From Amborella trichopoda (taxonomy: Eukaryota > Streptophyta > Magnoliopsida > Amborellales > Amborellaceae): DNA of 64,000 bases. Both the position numbers and the translations under genes were made by a program. Shown piece by piece: positions 10,980 to 22,263 of this stretch. The stretch lies in assembly GCF_000471905.2 (NCBI RefSeq), contig NW_006499973.1:5680722-5744721 (forward strand), written 5' to 3'. Below the pieces are notes generated by a model. That model was given only the letters and a program-made list of their open reading frames with translations. It ran no database searches and was not told the DNA's origin. How positions within the stretch are numbered: position 1 is the first letter of the stretch; each line of letters starts with the position of its first letter.

Positions 10980-11460
10980 AAATATGGCTGATAATTTACT
11001 CAGGATCTGAAGCCTGAAATTCGGATCCTATATAGATCTGGGTATGTACTCAAGTTTTAGATTCGAATTTTGGAACCAGATCTAAAATCTAGATCTGAAT
11101 AGTAATTTAGGGAATATAGGTAGATCTGATTAGGATCCGACCCGATTTTTAAAAATAATATATATAATTTTAGTGTGTTATTATTTAAATATTTATACAT
11201 TTATATATATGATATATATAATTATTTTAACTTTTATAATAATATTTCAATTTTATAACCTACAAAATTAGAACGATCTAGATCTATATTTGAATATAGA
11301 TCCTATATAGTTTGGGATCTGGAATCAAATCCAAATATTTTAGATCCCATCGAATCTACGTCTAGATTCAAATCTAATATTTACTTTTTGAATCTAACAA
11401 AAGATCAAATTAAAAATAAAAATAAAAAAAAATAAAAAAATAAAAAAAACCGTTTTTTAA
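10980..11460. repeat. AGATCTRGAT-rich AT-rich region
   Basis: The stretch is dense in GGATCC, AGATCT and TAGATCT words, some paired as inverted repeats, and ends in an A-rich tract near 11,410-11,450. It contains no coding frame. It may be a decayed repeat upstream of the small gene that follows. Confidence 0.4.
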
Positions 11461-11732
11461 GTGAAAATGGAGTCAAGACTACAACGTAGACCTTGACAAT
11501 ACTACCAACGTCACGTCAATCTTTAGACAATGATAAGCAACGAGGAAGGGAAGGTGAGGCCCACCGGATCATGTGAAGAAATTGGAATTGCTCTTTGCCA
11601 TCAACTGATATACACTCGTGACCACGTATTTAGTATCCTCCCAACTTGGCCCGTTCGACACATTCCGATGGCTGGCTTCCTGCTCCGATGGCGCCGCTCC
11701 CTGAATCGGGACACTGGTTCTCCACAAACCAC

Positions 11733-11851
11733 ACGTGTCCTTCCCTCTCCACGTGTCGGTCATGGACAGCAACATTCAACCATAACTCCTCTCTCCACTC
11801 AAAACCAGTGTCACAGAATTTTCCAAAAATAAAAACAGAAGGGATAAATAC
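11733..11851 (+). promoter_or_regulatory. Putative promoter of the small membrane-protein gene
   Basis: Two ACGTGTC motifs (11,733 and 11,751) match the ABRE/G-box core bound by plant bZIP factors, 14-18 bp apart. An ATAAATAC TATA-like box lies at 11,844, about 80 bp before the ATG at 11,926. GC content rises here relative to flanks. Abscisic-acid or stress responsiveness would be a reasonable guess from the paired ABREs; it is inference. Confidence 0.45.
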
Positions 11852-11925
11852 AAGGAAAGGGTTGAGATAAAAGAGCGAGAGGAAAGGCTGGGTCATATTT
11901 CCGGCGATAAATTAAGGGGAAAGAG

Positions 11926-14676
11926 ATGGCTTCTCTGGATGTTGCCGACGGTGTGTCAGATTCCGGGGCTTTTCAGGCTGCTGGCGATCCAAATGCCGAT
12001 GTTCGGGGTAGCTTTCCTGTGGACCCCGTGGCTTCTGAGATCTCCATTTCAACAGATATAAAGGTTTTTTACTCTTTGAATCGGTGCCTTAGCTTCCTAT
12101 TTTGTTCTTTCTTTTTCTTTTCTTGTTTTGTGATAGTTTGTTGGTTTTGTTACGCAGAAATTGGGAAAGTGATTTTTCTATGTTTCTGTTTTTTCAATCT
12201 GAAGTTTGATGGATTCATTGATTTTTTTTACGAGGATTGTTGTGGATAAATAATTTTTTTCAAATTCATTGATTTGATGGATAAATAATTTTTCAATCAG
12301 ATTGATGTGGATTTGGGGAACAATATTACTTCAATTTGTTTTTTCATTTAATTTTGTGTTTTTTCTCTTATAATCTGCCTTCTCAAATGACCTTTTATTA
12401 GGACAAGTATACAAAGAGACCACTATTTTCTTGTAGAGAAGTCGGAATGACTCTTGTCCATCCGATTTTAAATGGGGATGGTTAAAAATGTCATTGATTA
12501 GATCTGAAGTTCAGAAAAGAATTTATCGACTTTTTATGATACACTCTGAGCCATCCAATTTTACATCTGATTCGCAAGTGGTCTTAGTATCCTCTATTTC
12601 GAGGTTTTATATCAAACGCATCCTTAATTGTTTTAAATTATTTATCACGCACATTATATGGTAAGCAAAATAAAAAATTTAAAAGAAAATATTATATATG
12701 TGCTAGAGTTTCTTTAGGCTCTTAAGACTTCAGAAATGAGTTATTTGCTTAAGATATTGCATGATCAAATAGTTGCCTAAAATTACATTCTTTTGGGATG
12801 TTAAAAGAAAAATAAATTGGAAAACCTACAATGAATTTTGAATTGGGTAAGACAGGAGAAATGAACAATAATTATCCTGATAAGAATAATTATTTTAAGC
12901 AGCTTTATGTTACATCGAGTCGGTCCAAATTTCCGCTCGAAAGGAAGGCTTAGGCTGATTTTGGGGATGACTTGGGTTTTTTTAATGCAGGAATTTAAAT
13001 AATAAAAAATAGGTAAAAAGAAAAATAGAGCTTTATAAAGAAAAACTAAAATTCAGAAATCTGAAGGCCACAAACCTTTTTGCTTTACACATCTAAAGTT
13101 GAAATTGGGAATCGACCGAAAAATCTCTTTTATTTTTAATATATTTTATATGATAAAAGTCTATTTTATCTTTTTAATATATTTTATATGCTTATTTTGG
13201 ATATTATATTTTAATGTTATTTATGTCTGATTAAGCTTGGAATCCTGAATTCTCGCCATTATGCACTTATAAAAATTAGAAAAATGTAGTTAGGCCAAAT
13301 ATAAATAACCACAACACCCCGACACAGAACTCAGTATTATAATGGGTGAAGGCAACATTCGCGAGATGTATGTATAGGATTAGGGCAAGTTACTTGGACT
13401 TGCCTGAGTAATTTGCCTCGGTCAAATGCTGAGTACTTTTGTCAAGGCAAGTTCCTTAACATATCCTCTACATATTTTACAATTTCAGGGTATTTTTGTT
13501 TTGTTATTTATTTTAAAATGTCAAGACAAGTTACTTAACATTGTCTCTACATATTTTAAAATTTTAGGGTAGTTTGGTTTCGTTATTTATTTTAAAATGT
13601 TTGTTTTTGGGTATTTTTAAAGGTGTAACTCAATCTGATGTATAGAAGAGAAAATAAAAGTAATATATAATTTACACTCAAGAAGGTGGGACTGAGCATA
13701 AAATATAAAATATACATCATTATTATTTAAATTTTGATAATGAAATAGGTTTTTCCCTAAATTTCCCATGAAATTTTTATCACAATCTATAATCATGGAA
13801 TCCTATTATTCTCCATTAGCAATAACGAGAAAGATTGTTTATGAAAGAATTATTTATTCAATGTGGAGAGAATTCCTATGATTATATAGGAATTAGAAAG
13901 GTTAGTACAAAATAGGGGCCAAGATAATATTTCTCAATAAGGAGCTCTTGCATCAAGGGATTGATTGAATGAAACCATTTATTTAAGTACAGGTGGCCAC
14001 AATTAATTTTAACCATTGGATATGAAATTTGGTGGTGGTGGTTATTCCATTGACCAACGTCACACTTCAAAAGACATTTTTTCAAACTTTGAGATATTTT
14101 TTTAAACTTTGTGACACACCAAATCTATCAGATTTTAAACCAGATGGTTATAAATAATTGTTATCTCTTCATTGTATGCAATCGTTGAGTTGGAGTGGGA
14201 GTGGGAACTAGGGAAGTAATCTCAATATAAAATTTTTGTGAGCAACTGTAAGGAGTGAGATCTGAGCGAGGAATACACTTGTAAAATTGTATTTGTATAA
14301 TTGTCTAAAATCTTGCACTCAATATTTGTCCATACATCTGTTTTTTTTATCCCTTCTGAGTTAGCATCATACATATACTTTGTATGTTTTGCAATTGAAG
14401 GTCAGGTGATTGATCATCAATTACCCCTTCTCTGTCCGATTTAAGATTTAAGACTGTGGATGCCTTCGCAATGTATCAAGCGAACGGTACTCCACCAGAT
14501 AGTCAAACACCTCATTTCTCATATTATGTGCATAACTGTAGGATGCTGAAAAAGAAACGGCTAAGAACGAAGAGGAGGCAGGCCAGACCCTCAAATCGGT
14601 GTTCATATTTTCAGGTGTTGTGGTCGCTTTGATTGGAGCTATCTTCGCCGTATCAAAGAAGTTAAGAGAGACATGA
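11926..14676 (+). CDS. Small putative tail-anchored membrane protein, two exons (11,926-12,063; 14,542-14,676)
   Basis: Exon 1 starts at ATG 11,926 (MASLDVADG) and gives 46 codons ending in AAG before a GT donor. Exon 2 begins after TGTAG at 14,541, is in the same phase 0, and gives 44 codons to TGA at 14,674-14,676. The 90-residue product has an acidic, small-residue N-terminal half, then a charged DAEKETAKNEEE stretch and a single hydrophobic segment at about residues 66-84 (FIFSGVVVALIGAIFAV), ending in a short basic tail (SKKLRET). This layout is that of a tail-anchored protein of ER, plastid or mitochondrial outer membrane. I do not recognise the family. The 2.48 kb intron is T-rich. Further small internal exons cannot be excluded. 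It is the only gene here without visible damage. Confidence 0.6.
13443..13600. repeat. Tandem duplication, 2 x 79 bp, in the intron
   Basis: Two copies begin CAAGGCAAGTTCCTTAAC (13,443) and CAAGACAAGTTACTTAAC (13,522), and both end TTATTTATTTTAAAATGT. They differ at about ten positions. Confidence 0.8.
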
Positions 14677-15140
14677 AACAAATTTGGCAGCCTTTCTGAA
14701 GGTTTTGTGTTTTGCTTGTTCTTTTAGATACATCTCTATATTACATGTTATATGTGGTTTAGGATTTTGTGGAGGGAATTGAAGAGGGGAGGGCCTTTGT
14801 AACCAGAAGAGCCAACTTTTGAATTTTGCTGAATTTCTGGACTTTTGACTGTGGTATAATAATAATCTATATATTTATCACTGTTGTTGGACTCGGAAGC
14901 GGACTGTGGCGAGGCAAGTATTATATGCTTATTTATTATATATATATATATATCCCCAACCATAACTACACGGGTCTAATTAGCTTTTTGGCTGTTATGT
15001 AGTTTCAACGGTCAATCTCATTTTTATGATTTGAATTCCGACAATCTCATTTTTTATTAAAAAATACATGTTTATGTTTTTTTTTTTTTTATTAAAATAA
15101 AAAGTCCTTTTGTATTTTATTAAAAAATAAATATTGCAAT

Positions 15141-15290
15141 GGGAAAGAATTGATACTCACCTTGAATAAAAGAACCCCCAATTTTCATAAATCTCGGCTA
15201 TACCTTTTTCTTAATTTCGATTATTTTTTTTTAAAAAAATAATCTTTACAGCAGTTGTTTTATTGTGAAGAACATTACAGTATTTTTATT
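15141..15290 (+). repeat. MULE left terminal inverted repeat
   Basis: It pairs with 25,255-25,415 on the opposite strand. The best block is 15,241-15,268, where the two arms differ almost only by transitions, the pattern left by decay of methylated cytosines. Confidence 0.6.
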
Positions 15291-16392
15291 ATATAGTATA
15301 AAAATAATTATAATTTTTATTTTTATTTTTTGTACAACTTTTTATACAAAAATATTATTGTCATGATTTCTCTAAATTTTTTCTCTTCTTCCTCAATCTC
15401 TCTTTCTCATTCCTTTTTTTTATCTCTTTCATGCATTTTTTATTCTCTCGTCTATTTATCGAGATTTTCTATTCTCTCATCTATTTATCAATTTCTAAAC
15501 AAGGTTTTTGACAGCTATTTTTAATCCGTGAGCATCAAATATGCACGTCAACATTATTTTGTATAGGTATGTCATTAAAATATTATGTTGTTTTTTTATA
15601 GTATTCGATGTAGTTGGGTTGGTTATTGTAATTTTTTTATTACAATATTGCATAAATAAGTTTGACCCTCTATAATGCTTCATCTCCATTATATATAAGT
15701 ATTTTGAAATTTTTCAACCGTATTTTATATTTGTTTTTATTTAAAAATTTTATGCAGAGATTGAGTTTATATTTAATAATAATGGGTGACAACAAAGTAG
15801 AAATCGTTTTACATTGGTTTTTTTCAAGAGGAAATTTAATGATGTATGTATTTTCTATGACAGTAGGGACATGAAGGTTATATTTTTTAAGGGGATTTCA
15901 TCATTTGAAGAGGAAATCTAATGATAGATGTGTTTTTTATGGAGGTAGTGATGTAAAAGTTATATTTTTTAAAGGGATCTCATAATTTGATTAAGTAATG
16001 GATCACTTGTCAAAAATATCAAATTATACTTCAAGTTCTATGACAATTAGGTATATTGATTTAGGTCACCAAATAGCAGTAATGTAATACGTATTGATGA
16101 TGATGACGATATTGTAAATATGATGGAAGGGTCTTCTTCCATCACTATGTATATATCAAACAGATATATTGAGTTTTATTTCGTTGAATATCGATCACCA
16201 ACAGTGCTCGGTAATGGTTCATCAAGCTTGTCTATGTAAGAAGTTTGTAATGAAATTTATTATTATTTTTATTTATCAATATTTTTTTATGGGTTAAGAT
16301 AATTTTCATTTGTTCTTAAAATTTTTTCGGTAGCACTTCCCGACCAGCGCAAGTAGTTCAAAGTGAAGGTGCTACTAGCATAGGTGTAGAAG

Positions 16393-18145
16393 ATGGGCAT
16401 GATGAGCACGATTCAGAAATCGAACGGCATACGATATCGATTCGATAGAAAGCCCCATCAGAATTCACCTTTACGAAATTTTGTTGATGTAAAAGTATGT
16501 CGTAATCACCTTATTGATTATGTCATATCACAAAACTTCAATATGATGTTTATAAAAAGCAAGGAGAGACGTGTATGGGTGATGTGTACTGCATATGGGT
16601 GTCCATGGAAAGTACGTTGTTGGAGGGTTAATACAACAAACTTCATCAGGGAGAAGAACTTTATAAACATGGATTCATGTGACGGCGGAATAGGTAGGGT
16701 TTATCAGCCGTTTATCCAAAGCCACTCAATGATAAGCAAGATCAAAGGCCGCTTGAATGATACGCCCAATCTGACACCTGGGTATGTGGTTAATGATATA
16801 CAACGTGATCACTGTGTCATGCTATTTTACTAACGAGCATGGTGGGGTAAAGAGGTTGCACAATGTATAAATGAGAGTTCCCATGTAAAGGCATACGAGG
16901 ATCTCGTCAAGTACATTCATAAGATTCGAATCACTAACTCTGGAACCGTAACGGTTATTTAAACAGATAATCATGTTAGGTTTGAGCGTGTTTATAGGCA
17001 ATAGTCCATGTTTGTCTGGTTTTATGTTTGGTTATAGGTCATTGATGAGACTAGATGAGACATTTTTTAAGGGAAGATATAAAGAGATATTATTGGCTGT
17101 AGTTGGGGTAGTTACGAATGAAAATATAGTTTATATAGCATATGCAGTGATTGAGAATGAAAATACACAAAGTTGGACTTGGTATCTAGAGCTTCTCAAT
17201 GAGCAGTTTCGCGAGAGGCCTGATTTGCCAGCATTGACTATTGTATCAGATCGTTAAAAAGGGTGACAAGCTACAATTGAAAAAGTATTCTCAATCAGTA
17301 AATAAGGCTTTTGTATGAATCACCTTGCTGATAACTTCAAAAAGGCCAATAGAAATTCGGCACTTACAAAGCTTTATTGGAAAGCACCTGTATTGTCTAT
17401 ATCAAGCTTTGATGAGTACATGACAATATTAAGAGTGCAAATGCTGAGGCCTATGACTAGATCATGTTACAGCATTCAAAATATTTGGCAAACACATATT
17501 TTAGGGGGTGTAAATACAATCATCTTACATCGAACATCTCCGAGTCATATACCCGATGGATATTAAAGGCTTGGGAAAAGCCCCTTATTAAACTCCTTGA
17601 ATGCCTCAGGGTTAAGTTCATTAGAAAATATTCAAAGAAGATGACCATGTCCAGAGAATGAAGCGACGTACTTACACTGAAAGCCCAAGAGGTAATAAAC
17701 ATGAGTAGGGATAAGTCCAAATTCCTTCATACAGTCATATAAGCACATGATGGTATTAGATCAATATAGATAAGATATATGTTGTTAATTTGGCAACACA
17801 AACATGCAGTTGTCAAGTATGGCAGGTTAGTGGGTTGTCGTGCAGTCATGCGATCACCGCTATAGATCATATGCATTAAAATTTTACAAAGTTTTGCGGT
17901 GTTTATTTCACAGTTGAAATGTACCGTAGAACATATTCCCTCCTCTTCAACCTAATGCCTGATGCACTAGCAGTGCCAGAGATTGTTTATACAATAGTAA
18001 TGTCGCTGGCTGCAAGGCGAACCGTCCAAAGAAACGACGCAGACAAATAGAGTACAAAGAGATTAAGCATTTTAAGTGTAGCTGATGCAGGGTCGTGGGC
18101 CATAACCGAAAGACATGTGAATCAAGTATATGAAATGATGTAAAG
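16393..18145 (+). pseudogene. MULE (mudrA-like) transposase, decayed
   Basis: Pieces of one protein lie in order in shifting frames. At 16,470-16,690 is the N-terminal DNA-binding part (FVDVKVCRNHL, then a CPWKVRC zinc-binding signature). At 17,045-17,257 is the catalytic core: LDETFFKGRYKE with the first Asp, VVGVVTNENIVYIAYAVIENENTQSW, and the second Asp in VSDR, followed at once by a stop. A SWIM zinc finger follows (CSCQVW...GLSCSH, 17,805-17,849) and then a zinc knuckle after PKKRRRQIEYKE (18,077-18,118) with a stop inside it. This order matches MULE transposases. Several frameshifts and stops mean it cannot be functional. It may begin upstream of 16,393. Confidence 0.8.
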
Positions 18146-18369
18146 AGGCTATTAGTACTAGTTGATTTTTTTTTGATATGTCATTTTGTTTCTTAATTTT
18201 TTATCAAGATTATTCAATTTTAAAAAGAAGACCTAATCTTAATGTAATGTGTTGGTTATAGATCACTTAAGTTCAATTTTTATGGAAGTGGTATATGGTA
18301 TGTGATATTGTTTATAGAAGAAGACTTAATATAATGTGGTATGTGATTATTCAAATTTTATTAAAAAAA

Positions 18370-19914
18370 TAAAAATAATTACAGTAAAAAAATATTCTTT
18401 ACTATAAGAAATTATCGTAATACTTATTACGAGAATTTTTTTATTGTAAAGAAAATATAGAGTATTGTTTACGATGAAAATCTGACAGATCTTCTGACGT
18501 AGATCTCTCGGATCTTAACACCTTAAACTGCTAAAAATAAAGTGGGACAAATCGAATTCAGATCTGAGGACAGATTTACCTGGAAACAAGCAGATCCACT
18601 CTCAAATTTGTGGCAGAGCCAACATGATCCAAAGCCTTAAAAATACGAGTTCAAAAAAAACTAATCAAAATAAAATCTTAACAGTAAAAGAAGAAGAAAG
18701 AAAGGGTAAGAAAACAATACCAAACCGGGCCGGATGGCACGGGACTCCCGAGCCTTCAAGGGCTCGCCTGTATCAGAACCGGCATCCTCTTTGCCTCTCT
18801 GATTCAGAAGTTGACTAGCAAGATCTCTGATTGGAAGGGTTGTTTTGCCCTAGAGATGATTGAAAATGGTCAAGGTTTCTTAGGATTAGGGTTTTTGTGC
18901 TCTAGAGATCTAAGGTTTTCAGGCTTAGGGTTCGGGTTTTAAGATTAGGGTTTCAATTTTTTCTCTAAGTTTCTCTCAAGAGGCTTCCTCTCTCAAATGG
19001 CCACAAAAAAGAGTTTATAAAAGGGCCAATGATATGTTGGGAATGACATCTTTCCATAACCAAAAGATTCTCCAATCAAAAGTTCCATTTTTTGGGATCC
19101 GGATCTAGGCGACGCTCAAGAAAATATGGTAAAAATCACACAAAAAGGTAATAAATCGACCCCCCAATGGAAAATTTCTTATTTGGGCTAAAAGCGGTTG
19201 GGTGACACCAGTGGTGTCGCCCGGGCAGCACTAGTAGTCTGGGTGGCACCACCCGTGTCACAAAAATGGTGCAAATTCAAAATATTCACTTTACAGTGTT
19301 CCTCAGCCTCTTGTGAAGCTCTCAAAAAAAATTTGGAAATGGATTTTTCTACTATTTCTAATGAGTTTTTTAGTAAAACAAGGCATTTGCAGGATTCTGG
19401 GTCAAAACAGGACATCTGCAGGGTTCTGAGTAGGCAGAATGGTTCTGGGTCCCAAGGTAGGCTGTGTCGACTATGGATTTAGGTTTAGTAGGATAAGTGT
19501 GGTCCTAAGGGTTCACGAAATCCTAGAATTTGTCATTTTAAAATGGGGTGTCTATAAGCATTACGGTACCCAAAAGATCGTAATTCTCCAAAACTGTAGA
19601 AGCATTCCAGAGCATTTGGAGCATTACGGTCTTTTGAGTATTGTAATGCTCTATACTTTGTTTATAGTAAAAAAATTACGGTAATAAGTATTAAGGTGAG
19701 TTTTTTTACTATAAAGAAAATATAGAGAATTGCGGTACCCAAAAGACCGTAATGCTTTAAAAGGTGTCCAGAGGCTTTTGAAGCATTACGGTCTTTTGGG
19801 TACCGTAATGTTTGAACTTATCTTTGCGGTAAAAAAATTATCATAATTCTTATTATAGTATTTGATTGACCGTAAAGATTGGTTATATAATTGCGGTACC
19901 CAAAAGATCGTAAT
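18370..19914. repeat. Cluster of three ATTACGG...CCGTAAT hairpin elements
   Basis: Three near-palindromic units of about 130 bp lie in a row: 18,370-19,590 (split by the solo LTR), about 19,620-19,757 and 19,782-19,914. Each has arms of about 55 bp that start GCATTACGGTCTTTTG and end with its reverse complement, with TACTATAAAGAAAATATAGAG inside. Short spacers separate them. They lie between the 3' ends of the two convergent genes of the MULE. A diverged relative lies at 25,108-25,200. Confidence 0.7.
18466..19556 (-). mobile_element. Solo LTR of the region-1 Ty3 family, 1,091 bp, with target duplication
   Basis: On the - strand it runs from TATAGACACCCC (family start TGTAGACACCCC with one change) to CATCGTAAACA. 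It carries the same GATCT-rich, CTCGGGAGTCCC and palindrome segments as the LTRs at 5.5-9.0 kb. It is flanked by AGTAT (18,461-18,465) and AGCAT (19,557-19,561), a 5 bp duplication with one transition. Removing it restores the ATATAGAGNAT-YACGGTACCC sequence seen in the neighbouring hairpin unit, which confirms the boundaries. Confidence 0.85.
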
Positions 19915-20233
19915 GGCCTATCATGCATACTTTGGAGAATTTAAGCTGCACATTTCATAAGCTTAACACATTTCATAACCCATGATGGCTTTTTGCTTTC
20001 CAATGATACAAGACAAAGACAAACAATCAAAACTGGTGGAGTAGTGCATATCATCCATGCATCCAGCCAATCTACATGTAAAGTCACGATATATTAAAAG
20101 AAAACCAATGTACAAAAAATACAAAATATTGATATTTCAACTTTTCATAAATATCATATATATTTTAAAAAAATAGTACGAGCACTATTGGCTTCTTTAT
20201 AGTAAAAAAAACAACTTATCATAAATGTTTTCG

Positions 20234-22118
20234 TCATACAGGCAACTTCTCACCCCACTGTGACAACTGCAATTTTGTATTTGAGCTGCTCTCCTCCTGT
20301 CTTGCCACACGATGACGTAACTGCCATTTAGGCTCCTCTGGTTGAGCCGGTGTCGTGATCGGTTCTGTATTACTTGGCCCCTCATCTGGTCGAGAAAGGA
20401 GCCATACTGGTGGCACGTTATCTTCCATCTCATCATCCAACTCCAATTCCTCAGATGCATCTTCATCCCCTACAGCTTCTGGGTCATAAATTTTCAACAA
20501 GTCTAATGCTTTCCTAACTAGGTCCCAAGTTCTTGAATTGTAACTTTCACGTACAAGTTGAGCTACATGGCTGATGTCCCTAAGCTTCATCAAGTCATAT
20601 GAAAATAGATTATTGAGACTTCTAAAATTAAAATGTCATGAATAAAATAAAAACAGTTTTGAAATATTATTACCATTCTATCTTCGTTATTGTCACATTG
20701 AGGTATGTATTTGGAGAGATGTTTCCCAAATAGATTATGAATTAGGGGCCTAGTCCTTTGCCTTTACCACTCGATGTATTCTTGTATCGGCTTCCCATTG
20801 AACATATCTTCATCTTCTTGACACATATAATCTAACATATTCGTCCACATATCAATTTCACTTCGAAGCTCATCTGCCTAATTGTCAGTCCTTTTACCCC
20901 TTCTCTCCCTCCTCTCCCAATGCAAAGGATCAGTTGGTATCCCTTGGTGAAATCCAAACTGTCGAAGCACACGATCTGGTATGTACCCCTCACAAATATG
21001 TCTACATATGAGGTATGCGCGATACAAAGTAGTCTGACGAACAATAAACCCATAATCTATTTCATCTTCAGTTTTTTGTCCTAGGTCAGAATAATCATCT
21101 TATGAGGTCCATATGACCTATGAAAAACAAGATAAATTTTAAGTTAAATAACTGCATCAAAAATTAATTAAAATATAAATAAACAAAATCAATGATAACT
21201 ATTCTATACTAATATCATTTATTAGAGCGTTATCAATCTCCTGTTACACCATAAGACGAAACTTGTGAGAGTTATTTCATTCTCTAAGAGGGTCCCACCT
21301 AAGGGATATAGGTTGCCCTGCCCTTATTTCTTTGATAATTGGGTGCAACAATTTGAAATGCTCATACGCCCAGCACAAAAATGTATGTATAAAAAACTAA
21401 GAATTACAAAAAAAATATCTATCAAAATTTTTAAAAAACTATCAAAATATTAATATACTAGCGTTACCAGCAAAAGAGTGGTTGATCCACTTAGGTGTTG
21501 ATAACCAGGATGGACAACTTTTGACAAGTCTCGAAACAAAAATGCTAGGGTAGCTGCACCCCATGCATACTGATCAATCACTTCCATATCCTCGAAAAGC
21601 TGTAAATATATTGTAGGCGTCGTACCATTTGTTGAATCCGCAAAGATTATGCAGCTGACTAGATATATGAGATAGGCACAAGTGTATCATAAAAGGGTAG
21701 TGCAGTTATAGTTATGTAGCACCTGCTTAAAAGTGTTCCTCAACCATGTCAGCCGGATAATAGAATGGTTACGACCAGGTGGCAGATGTCCAATGATGCG
21801 GACTATATAATCTCCGTAGTTCTCAACCCTCCTTAAAGTTACAGCTACACCAGTCACCTTTGACCAGAGAATTTTCAATGTATCTTCAAGAGTAGGCATC
21901 ATCTCTCCGACGTCTATATTGAAGTGACCGGTGTTCGTCTCGATGCACCACCTCTCGATAATAGTAGACATTGTGCCATGGTCATGGTGAGTCATCTGTA
22001 TTGTGGTCAAATGATACAATACTGATCTCCAGACCAAAGCGATTTGATCATTTCTTGTTAAAGGCCATAAAGAAGCTACATTGGGTTTCTCATCAACCCT
22101 GAGGGGATTTTCCCAATC
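20234..22118 (-). pseudogene. PMD gene of the MULE, multi-exon
   Basis: Read on the - strand. An exon starts after a CAG acceptor at 22,119 (DWENPLRVDEKP) and runs to a GT donor near 21,724. It holds ERW-x-ETNTGHF, VGEMMPTLEDT and the RLTWLRNTF segment. Next, 21,690-21,470 holds YLIYLVSCIIFAD and the hallmark YAWGAATLAFLFRDLSK. Then 21,370-21,240 holds WAYEHFKLLHP and LRWDPLRE. Then 21,110-20,690 holds IPDRVLRQFG and the family's downstream HW-E stretch. The last block, 20,593-20,234, is an acidic tail. All PMD landmarks are present in order, but an in-frame stop follows DPLRE and another lies in the 20.75 kb region, so it is probably a recent pseudogene; intron placement could remove some stops. 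It faces the transposase tail to tail. Confidence 0.75.
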
Positions 22119-22263
22119 CTGAAATGGAATTTGTGATTTCAGATACTAAAATAAATAAATTGATTAACCAACATGATAGACAAATAATATAATTTGAAAT
22201 AGTTGTACATACATCTCCTTCATGGATTTTCTGTGATATATAATCTCTTTATCTATTAAACAA

